A stretch of 13,264 bases of DNA from Eggerthellaceae bacterium. Lineage in GTDB: Bacteria > Actinomycetota > Coriobacteriia > Coriobacteriales > Eggerthellaceae. This document shows, in pieces, positions 1-6,368 of this stretch. Under the pieces are notes generated by a model. The model was not told the DNA's origin and did not search any database. It worked only from the letters and a program-made list of their open reading frames with translations. The position numbers and the translations under genes were made by a program. The first letter of the stretch is position 1, and every line of letters begins with the position of its first letter. Where the stretch lies: NCBI GenBank assembly GCA_900754955.1, contig CAAEEV010000184.1, positions 1-13,264 of the forward strand, given 5' to 3'.

Positions 1-959
1 GCGCCCGCAGCCGCCGCAGGCGCACCCGCAGCAACCTGCGCACCCGACGCCTCAGGCGCAGGCACGCAAGCGCGATCCTGCGCGTCGAGGCCGAGCACCG
101 CGGCCACGAGCGCACCCGTGTACGCAGGCGTCGCGTCGCCGGCGGCACGCAGGAACTGCACGCCCGCCGCACGCAGCGCCGCCGCAGCATCGACCATCGT
201 GTCGGGGATGTAGTAGGGGTTGGCGTCGGTCGGCGCCTCCTGACGCTCGTCGCGCTCGGCTACGGAAAGCTGCGCGAGCAGCGGCAGGCACGACGCCGCC
301 GCCAGACGCCCGGCCAACACGGCGGCAACCTGCTGCGGAGCGCCCGTGCGCAGGCCCGCGACCGCGGCCCCGTACTCGTCCATGACGGCGGCCGCTTCCT
401 CGATCGTTCCCCTGCCGCTCGCGAGCACGCCGTCGGCGCGCACGTCGACGGACGCGAACACGGGCGCGTCGCTCACCTTCCGCAGACCCATGAGCGCGCA
501 CTTGAGATCGGTCGTCGTCGCGAACCCGTTGAGGAAGAACGCGTCGAAGCGCGCGCCGGCGAACAGGCGGCCCGCACGGGCGTACTGATCGAGGTTCTCG
601 TTGAGCGAGCTTTTCGACGACGCGTCGAGCGGCAGGCCGCACGGGCCGATCTCGACGAGGATGTGCTGGGGGTTGAGCGCGTGCGCCACCTCGAGCGCCG
701 CATCGGCGAGATCCTGCGCGCGATCCTCCATATTCACACGCGTAAGACGCGCCGGGGTGAGCGTAGCCGTGGGAGCCACGAGGCACTGGGCGCCCGCCAT
801 CATCTCAAGGCGGCACACGTCCTCGACGGTGTCGCGCTCGAGCAGCAGCGTGAACTCGCCGTCGCGTTCGGCGTCGATGCCGAGCCGCTCCAACGCGGGG
901 GCGACGGGCGCGGACAGCACGAGCATGTCTTTATGGAATCGCAGATCGATATCGGCCAT
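1..959 (-). CDS. Homocysteine S-methyltransferase-like protein, 5' part (runs off left edge)
   Basis: The reading frame is open from an ATG at 959 to the window edge (319 residues, no stop). An AGGAG Shine-Dalgarno sits about 8 nt upstream. Features of the homocysteine S-methyltransferase (MetH N-terminal/BhmT) barrel are visible: an AGAQCLVAPTATLTPARL segment (res. 56-71) in the place of the family's AGAD..TNTF..N...L, GPCGLPL (105-111) for GPTG..L, and a late RAAGDATP (271-278) where the family has GGCCGTTP. The family transfers methyl groups to homocysteine using a zinc held by three cysteines. Here the first cysteine site reads GLRTG (202-206) and the CC pair is absent, so all three ligands are missing. 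After about residue 298 an Ala/Pro-rich linker begins, which could lead to a further domain outside the window. The fold is likely; methyltransferase activity is doubtful. Confidence 0.7.
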   Translation of the reverse strand, partial: MADIDLRFHKDMLVLSAPVAPALERLGIDAERDGEFTLLLERDTVEDVCRLEMMAGAQCLVAPTATLTPARLTRVNMEDRAQDLADAALEVAHALNPQHILVEIGPCGLPLDASSKSSLNENLDQYARAGRLFAGARFDAFFLNGFATTTDLKCALMGLRKVSDAPVFASVDVRADGVLASGRGTIEEAAAVMDEYGAAVAGLRTGAPQQVAAVLAGRLAAASCLPLLAQLSVAERDERQEAPTDANPYYIPDTMVDAAAALRAAGVQFLRAAGDATPAYTGALVAAVLGLDAQDRACVPAPEASGAQVAAGAPAAAAG

Positions 960-993
960 GGCGCTTTCTCCTTTGGAAATTCGGTTCGCTCAC

Positions 994-999
994 ATACTA
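994..999 (-). promoter_or_regulatory. Possible -10 box for the methyltransferase-like gene
   Basis: On the minus strand TAGTAT lies 35 bp upstream of the ATG at 959, which would give a leader of roughly 28 nt containing the AGGAG ribosome site. No good -35 hexamer is seen at 16-18 bp. I looked for cobalamin or SAM riboswitch motifs upstream, as might be expected for a methionine-pathway gene, and saw none. Confidence 0.3.
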
Positions 1000-1196
1000 G
1001 CTCACCGCATGCGTCCGACGGCCGCGAACGGGTCCGTCGCCGAAAGCTTCGCCATTTCACCAGAGGGGGGGGGCGCCAACGCCATGCGACGCACGGCACC
1101 GGCCCGCAGCAAGCACGCTCTGGGGGCGAACGGAAGCGCTGCGGCGGCGAGCGGAACGCTCCGCACACGCAGGCACTGTTCGCCGCTGAAAACTTG

Positions 1197-1216
1197 CCGT
1201 TCCCGCAGAGGAACGG
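1197..1216. repeat. 7-bp inverted repeat just upstream of the small-RNA promoter
   Basis: CCGTTCC (1197-1203) and GGAACGG (1210-1216) are perfect inverted arms separated by 6 nt. They lie where the -35 region of the TATAAT at 1237-1242 should be. It could be an operator or activator site for the candidate sRNA; this is inference from position only. Confidence 0.3.
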
Positions 1217-1236
1217 GGCGTTCGGGGGGCTTTGCC

Positions 1237-1387
1237 TATAATGGCATCAGCGATCGGGTGGTTCCCCTCCACCGAATCGCTCTGCTTCAAATCCCTTTGG
1301 AAAGCAGGTTGCGGCGCACGATCGCCGCATCATCCCCCTCCTCGGGCCCGGCAAGACACCCCATCTCGCCGGGCCTCCTTCTTTTTC
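1237..1387 (+). ncRNA. Candidate small RNA with four hairpins and C-rich loops, own terminator
   Basis: No gene occupies 960-1698. A perfect TATAAT at 1237-1242 precedes a run of four hairpins on the plus strand. A: 1249-1261 with 1269-1281 (11 bp plus a 2-nt internal mismatch, loop TTCCCCT). B: 1282-1291 with 1296-1307 (10 bp, 2-nt bulge, loop TCCC). C: 1310-1316 with 1323-1329 (7 bp). D: 1345-1352 with 1368-1375 (8 bp GGCCCGGC stem, CCCC in the loop), followed by a pyrimidine/T-rich tail ending in TTTTT at 1382-1386, a typical intrinsic terminator. The predicted transcript is about 138 nt. Three loops expose C runs, as in sRNAs that pair with Shine-Dalgarno sequences and in the actinobacterial 6C RNA class. 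I cannot assign it to a family. The -35 region (about 1214-1219) is not consensus, which weakens the promoter. Confidence 0.5.
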
Positions 1388-1406
1388 GGAGACGATCCTG
1401 GCTCAT

Positions 1407-1499
1407 CGGAGATGCCGCCGTTGCGAAATTCGGGCTGCTGCTGCGCCGGCACGCGAAACGGCAAGCCGTCGGAGCCATCTCCGCACGATGCGTTTCGCG
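1407..1499. repeat. Two interlocked perfect inverted repeats in the intergenic region
   Basis: CGGAGATG (1407-1414) pairs with CATCTCCG (1476-1483), and CGCGAAACG (1452-1460) pairs with CGTTTCGCG (1491-1499). The two helices cross, so an RNA would form either a pseudoknot or two mutually exclusive folds. No ORF or known RNA motif was recognised in 1388-1678. A further hairpin (AAGGT/ACCTT inside CGCAA/TTGCG) lies around 1560-1592. Confidence 0.35.
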
Positions 1500-1679
1500 C
1501 TGTCATATATGAGGAACGAGCGGGTTCGCGCAAATGCGTTAGGCGCCGCCATGCAAGCCTCGCAAGGTCTCCGGTACCTTGGCGGTTGCGGAGAGGTGAA
1601 TACGCGAGCCCGCCCGAGCAGGCCATTATCGCCAACGAGCCCGAAAAAGGAATGCCCCGCGTGGGGTGATTTCACAAAA

Positions 1680-1701
1680 TACCGCCTATGACCTGCGGTT
1701 A
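1680..1701 (-). terminator. Weak terminator-like hairpin overlapping the LuxR stop codon
   Basis: On the minus strand ACCGC and GCGGT (loop of 9) form a 5-bp stem that begins at the stop codon and is followed by ATTTTGT. A second GC-rich hairpin (CCCC..GGGG, about 1655-1666) followed by a T-rich tract lies just beyond. Either could end the LuxR transcript; neither is strong. Confidence 0.3.
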
Positions 1702-3342
1702 TTCTTCTTCAAACTCGCACGCCACCAAATCGATGAGATCCTGGTGCGAGTGGATGCCCACCTTCGCGTAGATGTGCTTCACGTGCGTCTTCACCGTGTT
1801 GCGCGACACCATGAGCCGCTTTTCGATGTACGCGCGGTCGCGTCCGCGCGCCAGCATCGCGAACACCTCGCGCTCGCGCGGGCTCAGCCCGAAGCGCTCC
1901 CCCAACCGCTCGCAGCGATCGGCGATGAGCTGCTCGACACCCTTAGCCGCCTCGACAGCGCTGCCGGCTTCAACCATGCCGCCAGCTTCAGCAGCCCCCT
2001 CGGCGGCACCCGCAGGCGCAGGCTCCCCGGCTTCCGCCGCTTCTGCGACATCCGGCGTCGGCACGGGCGCCACCACACCGTTGATGGTCTCCGCGAAGCT
2101 GAACGACCGCAGCCCGAAGAGCGCGAACGCCACTATCGCCACGGCCAATGCGCCGGCAAGCAGCGAGAAGCCCGCCGCATCGCTCGCCGCCAAGCTGCGC
2201 CCGAACTCGCCGAGCAGCTTGCCTGTCGCCGTTCCGAGCGACGCGATGCCGAAACCCCACGAGAACATCGCCACAGCGCCGGACTGGTTGCGCACGGCCA
2301 GCGCCACGAGCACGAGCCACGTCACCATGTTGAACGCGGTTCCGCCCATCGACAGCAGCACCGTGCCGCCCGTCAGCGCAAAGGGCGCATCTGCCGGCGC
2401 CACGATGAAACCGGCCACGATGAACAGCGTCGCGAGCAGGGTCACGCGATCGCTCGAGAAACGCCGCTGCAGGATGAGCACGTACAGCGCCACGCCGACG
2501 ACGGGCACCAGCCCGGCGAAGTCGACGAGCGTCACCGTCTCCTCGTTTCCAATGCCGAGCGAGAAGCCCCAGGCCAGACGAAAGAGGAAGAGGCACATGA
2601 ACAGCCGGCTACTCAGGGGAAGCGTCGTGTGGGGTTGGGTCACCGCGTAGTCGGCGGGAGGGGCGCCCGCCGCGGCCAAGCGCACGAGCGGCTCGGCCCA
2701 CCGCCAGGCGATCAGCGTGGCGATGAGCGGAAACACAAGGAAGCAGAACAGCTCGAGATGCACGGGCATCAGCCACGCAACGAGGCCGATCGCGTACTCG
2801 GCCAGAAACGCGAACGCGATGCACAGACCCGCCTGGTCGAGCGTGAGCCGCGACAGCGCCATGCCCACCACCACAATGGACACCGAGCGTCCCGCCGAGA
2901 CGACGCACGCACCGATGCAGAGCAGCGCCCATGAGGCAGAAGCGACGCCGCCCACGAAGAGCAGCGCGCCCGCCACCAACGTCGATGCCGCCACCGCGAA
3001 CGTCGCCCGCGCATTGAAGAAGGCAGGGCGGAACAAGGCGACCGCGCCCATGGTCAGCAACACGAACGACCCTGCGAGCATGGCGACGTCACTCACGCCG
3101 ACGGGTCCGGCGGCCATGATGTCGGCCAGCCCTGCGACGCGCACGAACGCGGCCGTCCCCACCACCGACGACGCCGCGAGGGTGAGCGTCAGCGCGACGC
3201 AGGAACACCAGAACAGCGCGACGGGCGGCGCAGAGCGCTCCGACGCCCCTTCGCCATCCGCTGCGGGCGCGTGAAGCATGCGCAGAAGCGAAAACGGGAT
3301 GCGCGCGGAAGGCTGCAGCAGCTTCTCTGCCATCTTCCCCAC
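1699..3342 (-). CDS. Membrane-anchored LuxR-family transcriptional regulator
   Basis: 547 residues from a GTG at 3342. The GTG is preferred because AGGGGG (3350-3355) lies 7 nt upstream; an ATG at 3333 is the alternative. Residues about 35-420 form many hydrophobic segments, probably about 12 transmembrane helices in an MFS-like layout. An Ala/Glu/Gly-rich linker follows (about 425-470). The C-terminus carries a LuxR-type helix-turn-helix (about 486-545): LSPREREVFAMLARG, then VSRNTVKTHVKHIYAKVG, with the family's SxREx(E/V) and NTVKxHxxxIYxK signatures. It presumably binds DNA from the membrane in response to an unknown signal. This architecture is abundant in Eggerthellaceae, and members often sit next to the gene they control, but no obvious partner is adjacent here. 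It lies immediately behind the tRNA-Arg terminator, leaving almost no room for its own promoter. Confidence 0.9.
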   Translation of the reverse strand: MGKMAEKLLQPSARIPFSLLRMLHAPAADGEGASERSAPPVALFWCSCVALTLTLAASSVVGTAAFVRVAGLADIMAAGPVGVSDVAMLAGSFVLLTMGAVALFRPAFFNARATFAVAASTLVAGALLFVGGVASASWALLCIGACVVSAGRSVSIVVVGMALSRLTLDQAGLCIAFAFLAEYAIGLVAWLMPVHLELFCFLVFPLIATLIAWRWAEPLVRLAAAGAPPADYAVTQPHTTLPLSSRLFMCLFLFRLAWGFSLGIGNEETVTLVDFAGLVPVVGVALYVLILQRRFSSDRVTLLATLFIVAGFIVAPADAPFALTGGTVLLSMGGTAFNMVTWLVLVALAVRNQSGAVAMFSWGFGIASLGTATGKLLGEFGRSLAASDAAGFSLLAGALAVAIVAFALFGLRSFSFAETINGVVAPVPTPDVAEAAEAGEPAPAGAAEGAAEAGGMVEAGSAVEAAKGVEQLIADRCERLGERFGLSPREREVFAMLARGRDRAYIEKRLMVSRNTVKTHVKHIYAKVGIHSHQDLIDLVACEFEEE

Positions 3343-3357
3343 CGGAGCACCCCCTAG

Positions 3358-3400
3358 AAAAAACGATCAGCGCCCGCTGAGAACGCCGCAGCGCTGATCG
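3358..3400 (-). terminator. Intrinsic terminator of tRNA-Arg
   Basis: CGATCAGCGC (3364-3373) and GCGCTGATCG (3391-3400) make a perfect 10-bp stem. On the minus strand it is followed by six T residues (A run 3358-3363 on plus). It lies directly after the CCA end of the tRNA, and its T run ends only 15 nt before the LuxR start codon. Confidence 0.85.
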
Positions 3401-3410
3401 GCAAGGACCA

Positions 3411-3486
3411 TGGCGCCCCTGAGAGGACTCGAACCTCCGACGCACGGTTTAGGAAACCGACGCTCTATCCGCTGAGCTACAGGGGC
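3411..3486 (-). tRNA. tRNA-Arg(CCT)
   Basis: Read on the minus strand, the acceptor stem GCCCCTG/CAGGGGC is perfect. The D arm is GCTC..GAGC and the anticodon loop TTCCTAA gives anticodon CCT, which reads AGG. The T arm is GGAGG TTCGAGT CCTCT. The discriminator is G and the CCA end is encoded (3411-3413). The outermost anticodon-stem pair (27-43) is a U-U mismatch. It is transcribed towards the LuxR gene with a terminator in between, and away from the symporter gene. Confidence 0.95.
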
Positions 3487-3550
3487 TTGAAGAGCCAGAC
3501 CGCGGGACCGGCAGCGTCGCAGACGCGCCTTCCGCGAAACCAGCGTCGCT

Positions 3551-3556
3551 ATTCTA
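3551..3556 (-). promoter_or_regulatory. Possible -10 box for tRNA-Arg
   Basis: TAGAAT on the minus strand lies 65 bp upstream of the mature tRNA 5' end. No convincing -35 hexamer was found at the right spacing, so this is tentative. Confidence 0.3.
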
Positions 3557-3665
3557 CCATTTCGCCGCAAGCCGACGCGCAGAAGCCTCAGGCGACCGCT
3601 CGCCGACGCAGCCATCCGCACGGCCCCGCACGCAGCCTTCGTCGCACTTCGTGCAAAACCGCTCG

Positions 3666-3693
3666 TTGACAAGCGGATGTTGCTGCCTAGAAT
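3666..3693 (+). promoter_or_regulatory. Sigma70-type promoter of the symporter transcript
   Basis: A perfect TTGACA (3666-3671), a 16-bp spacer and TAGAAT (3688-3693) give a strong housekeeping promoter with a start site near 3700. This is about 65 nt upstream of the glycine riboswitch and 260 nt upstream of the symporter start codon. Confidence 0.8.
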
Positions 3694-3704
3694 ATGGGCA
3701 GCAA
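3680..3704. promoter_or_regulatory. Palindromic operator candidate around the -10 box
   Basis: TTGCTGCC (3680-3687) and GGCAGCAA (3697-3704) are perfect 8-bp inverted arms separated by 9 bp. The -10 hexamer TAGAAT lies entirely inside the spacer. A dimeric repressor bound here would block the promoter. No regulator can be assigned from sequence. Confidence 0.5.
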
Positions 3705-3739
3705 GAATTTCATAGCGTATCCCCGCTGAAGCACTCTGA

Positions 3740-3850
3740 ATCGCAAGAGACTGGGTGTGGATGGGGCCTCTGGAGAATCCCGGTTACCCGGGTGCCGAAG
3801 GGGCAAGGAGCGCGCGCCGCTCCGAAACTCTCAGGCCAAAGGACAGAGCG
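3740..3850 (+). promoter_or_regulatory. Glycine riboswitch (gcvT-type aptamer)
   Basis: The conserved core is plain: CTCTGGAGAA (from 3768), a CCCGG/CCCGGG hairpin, TGCCGAAGGGGCAA, a GGAGCG/CGCTCC stem, then AAACTCTCAGGCCAAA and GGACAGAG (to 3848). P1 closes by CTCTG (3768-3772) with CAGAG (3844-3848). Only one complete aptamer is present. The leader (about 3740-3766) may contribute a short upstream helix. It lies between a strong promoter and a sodium:alanine/glycine symporter, the usual target of single glycine aptamers. The downstream region 3890-3955 can form alternative helices involving the ribosome-binding site, which suggests translational control. Confidence 0.92.
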
Positions 3851-3890
3851 AAGCCGCTTCAAGCTGCACGCATCACCTTCCTTGTTGGAC

Positions 3891-3954
3891 ATCCTCCAGA
3901 TATTCCGCTCGTTCTGGGCGGAGGATCCGCGACGAACTTCGCAGATAGGAGGAA
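3891..3954 (+). promoter_or_regulatory. Putative riboswitch expression platform with anti-Shine-Dalgarno
   Basis: ATCCTCC (3891-3897) can pair with GGAGGAT (3920-3926, 7 bp), or its TCCTCC can pair with the ribosome-binding GGAGGA (3948-3953, 6 bp). The GGAGGAT copy can alternatively be folded into a GCGG/CCGC hairpin (3918-3930), which would free the anti-Shine-Dalgarno to mask the real ribosome site. No intrinsic terminator is seen between the aptamer and the gene. Translational rather than transcriptional switching is therefore inferred. Confidence 0.5.
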
Positions 3955-3962
3955 AGAAAAAC

Positions 3963-5462
3963 GTGGAAGCAATCATGGAAGCCATCAACGAGGTGCTCGG
4001 CACCATCGACAGCGTCATCTGGGGCCCGCCCCTCATCGCGCTCATCCTGCTCGGCGGCATCTTCCTGACGTTCCGCCTGCGCGGCATGCAGTTCCGCCGC
4101 CTTCCGAAAGCGCTGCGCTACACCTTCAGCAACGAGAAAGACGGCTCGGGTGAAATCACGAGCTTCGCGGCCATGTGCACCGCCATGTCGGCCACCGTGG
4201 GTACCGGCAACATCGTCGGCATCGCCACCGCCGTGGTGACGGGCGGCCCGGGCGCGTTGTTCTGGATGTGGCTCGCCGCGCTGTTCGGCATGGCCACCAA
4301 GTTCTCCGAAGGCCTGCTCGCCGTCAAGTACCGCACCACCGATAAGACCGGCCATGTGCTCGGCGGCCCGTTCTACTACATCGAGAACGGCATGGGACCG
4401 AAGTGGAAGTGGCTCGCCAAGGTGTTCGCGTTCTTCGGCATGTGCGTCGGCCTGTTCGGCATCGGTACGTTCACACAGGTCAACTCCATCTCGAGCGCGG
4501 TCACGGGCTTCTTCGACCCGAACAGCGCCTACACGGTGAACATCCTCGGCATGGACTACTCCATCGCCACGATCGTCGGCGGCCTCGTCGTCGCCGTCTG
4601 CGCCGGCCTCGTCATCATCGGCGGCGTCAAGCGCATCGCGAGCGTGTCCGAGCGCGTGGTTCCCGGCATGGTGGTCGTATTCCTCGTGTTCTCGTTCGCG
4701 CTCATCTTCTACAACATCGACAAGATCCCCGCGGCGCTCGCCACCATCGTCTCGAGCGCGTTCGGCCTGCAGGCGTTCGGCGGCGGCATGCTCGGCGCCA
4801 TCCTCGTGGCCATGCAGATGGGCCTCGCCCGCGGCATCTTCGCCAACGAGGCGGGCCTCGGCTCGGCCCCCATCGCTGCCGCTGCCGCGCAGACGAAGGA
4901 ACCCGCGCGCCAGGGCCTCGTGTCCATGACGCAGACGTTCATCGACTCGATCATCATCTGCTCAATGACCGGCCTCGCGCTCGTGCTCACCGACACGTAC
5001 GAAAGCGGCCTTGAGGGCGCAGCCGTCACGAGCGCCGCGTTCCAGGCGGGTCTGCCGTTCGTGCCGGCCGAAGTCGTGTCGTTCATCCTCATGGTGTGCC
5101 TCGCGCTGTTCGGCTTCACCACCATCCTCGGCTGGAGCTACTACGGCGAGCGCTGCCTCGAGTACCTGAGCAACCGCAGCCGCATCGGCGTGAAGGTGTA
5201 CCGCTGGCTGTACATCATCTGCATCTTCATCGGCCCCTACATGACGGTTTCCGCCGTGTGGACCATCGCCGACATCTTCAACGCCTGCATGGCGGTGCCG
5301 AACATGATCGCGCTGTTCGCATTGTCGGGCGTGGTGGCGAAGGAAGCGCGCGACTACTTCAAGCGCCTCGATGCCGCAGGTGGCGACGAGGAGAAGATGG
5401 CGCCGCGCGTGGAGGACGAGTCCGACTGGAAGACGCCCAAAACCGAGGGTGCAGGCGCTTAG
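3963..5462 (+). CDS. Sodium:alanine/glycine symporter (AGCS family)
   Basis: 499 residues from GTG at 3963, preceded by AGGAGGA with about 10 nt spacing; an in-frame ATG at 3975 is the alternative. The frame stays open upstream, but only because the leader happens to lack stops. The protein is an integral membrane carrier that brings in alanine or glycine with sodium ions. Family signatures are present: SATVGTGNIVGIATA (about 77-90), GGPGALFWMW (94-103) and FANEAGLGSAPIAAAAA (about 293-309). The length matches the family. A charged C-terminal tail (about 470-499) follows the last helix. The upstream glycine riboswitch supports glycine as ligand or substrate. It is a single-gene transcript closed by a strong terminator at 5549-5584. 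Confidence 0.95.
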   Translation: MEAIMEAINEVLGTIDSVIWGPPLIALILLGGIFLTFRLRGMQFRRLPKALRYTFSNEKDGSGEITSFAAMCTAMSATVGTGNIVGIATAVVTGGPGALFWMWLAALFGMATKFSEGLLAVKYRTTDKTGHVLGGPFYYIENGMGPKWKWLAKVFAFFGMCVGLFGIGTFTQVNSISSAVTGFFDPNSAYTVNILGMDYSIATIVGGLVVAVCAGLVIIGGVKRIASVSERVVPGMVVVFLVFSFALIFYNIDKIPAALATIVSSAFGLQAFGGGMLGAILVAMQMGLARGIFANEAGLGSAPIAAAAAQTKEPARQGLVSMTQTFIDSIIICSMTGLALVLTDTYESGLEGAAVTSAAFQAGLPFVPAEVVSFILMVCLALFGFTTILGWSYYGERCLEYLSNRSRIGVKVYRWLYIICIFIGPYMTVSAVWTIADIFNACMAVPNMIALFALSGVVAKEARDYFKRLDAAGGDEEKMAPRVEDESDWKTPKTEGAGA

Positions 5463-5548
5463 CGGCGTCGGGGGTTGGCCGACCCGTTCGGCCTACCTCG
5501 CTCACCTCGCCCGCTTGGTCTTTCCCGATCAGCGTAATCCCAAAACGA

Positions 5549-5592
5549 GAAGACCCCGTCGCATCTGAGTGCGGCGGGGTCTTCTTCTGTGC
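5549..5592. terminator. Strong bidirectional intrinsic terminator
   Basis: A 15-bp stem (5549-5563 with 5570-5584, one G-U wobble) with loop TCTGAG is followed on plus by a T-rich tail. On minus it is followed by CGTTTTGGG. It lies between the convergent symporter and MarR genes and can serve both. Confidence 0.85.
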
Positions 5593-5689
5593 GCGTCCGC
5601 GCTTCGGAATGCGGGGTTTCCGTCGTTGTGAGGCGCAGAGCCCGATTCCGCAAACGCGCTCTTCCGGTTAGCGCGCTCTTCCAGCTCGT

Positions 5690-6364
5690 CTACTTCAGCG
5701 CGTCATTGAGCTTCACGACGGCGGATGCGAACGCGATGCGCTCCTCGTCGGTCAGCACCGAAAGCGCTTTCTCGGCGTACGCGGCCTGCAGCTCGCGGGC
5801 CTTCGCCGCAGCGGCGCGACCCTCGTCGGTGAGAGCGAGCAAGTGCGAACGGCGGTCCGCCTGCGAGGGCCTGCGCTCGATGAGACCCTCTTCCTCGAGC
5901 TTCACGAGAATCGGACCGATCGACTGGGGGCGTATGCCGATGAGCTCGGCGAGCTCAGCCTGCGACAGCTCGCGCTGCACGAAGCCGTCGCGCACGGCCG
6001 ACTCGTGCAGCGCGAGGCGCACGAGCACCTGCATGGGGCGTCCGCCGTCGGAGCGCGGGCGCACGGCGCGCTGAATCACCGCGCCGAGGCGGCTGATCTC
6101 GCGCATGATGGAGTCGGGCGAGAGGTCGGCGGGCGACACCGCTCCGCCGAACGAGCTCGCGCGGCGCTTCCTGTTGGTACCCGCCTCCTGCTGCCCAGAA
6201 GCTGTGGGTTGCGCGCTGGGCTGCGAAGCGGCAGGCGCCGCCTTCGGCTGCGATTCGGCTGCGTCGCCCGCCGCCCCGGGCTGCAACGCAGCGACGTCAC
6301 TCGTCGCTTCCGCATTCCACAGCGCCTCTTCGACGCGCCGCATCTCTTCACCACGCGATGCCAT
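5690..6364 (-). CDS. MarR-family transcriptional regulator
   Basis: 224 residues from ATG at 6364, with GGAGG 9 nt upstream and the start 4 nt beyond the stop of the MATE gene, so the two are in one operon. The winged helix-turn-helix spans about residues 130-182: ELSQAELAELIGIRPQSIGPILVKLEEEGLIERR is the recognition region, and PSQADRRSHLLALTDEG is the wing, with the DxRxxxLxLTxxG signature. Helices for dimerisation flank it. An Ala/Gln/Pro-rich N-terminal extension of about 80 residues ending in a KRR patch is not part of the MarR fold. MarR proteins usually repress their own operon and are released by small molecules, often substrates of the linked pump. The pump-then-MarR order suggests autoregulation of the MATE operon. 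The frame stays open upstream of 6364, but the ribosome site favours this start. Confidence 0.9.
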   Translation of the reverse strand: MASRGEEMRRVEEALWNAEATSDVAALQPGAAGDAAESQPKAAPAASQPSAQPTASGQQEAGTNRKRRASSFGGAVSPADLSPDSIMREISRLGAVIQRAVRPRSDGGRPMQVLVRLALHESAVRDGFVQRELSQAELAELIGIRPQSIGPILVKLEEEGLIERRPSQADRRSHLLALTDEGRAAAAKARELQAAYAEKALSVLTDEERIAFASAVVKLNDALK

Positions 6365-6368
6365 GCGC

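Noticed and set aside
1255..1281. T-box-like GGGTGGTT in the intergenic RNA
   Set aside because: It lacks the rest of the T-box motif, and no aminoacyl-tRNA synthetase or amino-acid gene follows on that strand.
1503..1512. TCATATATGA perfect palindrome
   Set aside because: A 10-bp A/T palindrome with no associated promoter or gene start; too short to claim a function.
960..1698. SAM or cobalamin riboswitch for the methyltransferase-like gene
   Set aside because: I searched the minus strand for the conserved cores of both classes and found none.
1666..2934. Long plus-strand open frame opposite the LuxR gene
   Set aside because: Arg/His/Glu-rich low-complexity translation, no ribosome site, and fully antisense to a gene with clear LuxR domain signatures; an artefact of high G+C codon use.
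3651..3962. N-terminal extension of the symporter frame
   Set aside because: It covers the promoter and glycine riboswitch; the strong ribosome site and GTG at 3963 mark the true start.
5684..5706. Similar 3' ends of the MarR and shikimate-kinase-like genes (both encode DALK-stop; compare 9070-9092)
   Set aside because: Only about 15 nt alike and explained by similar C-terminal residues; probably coincidence rather than a repeat.
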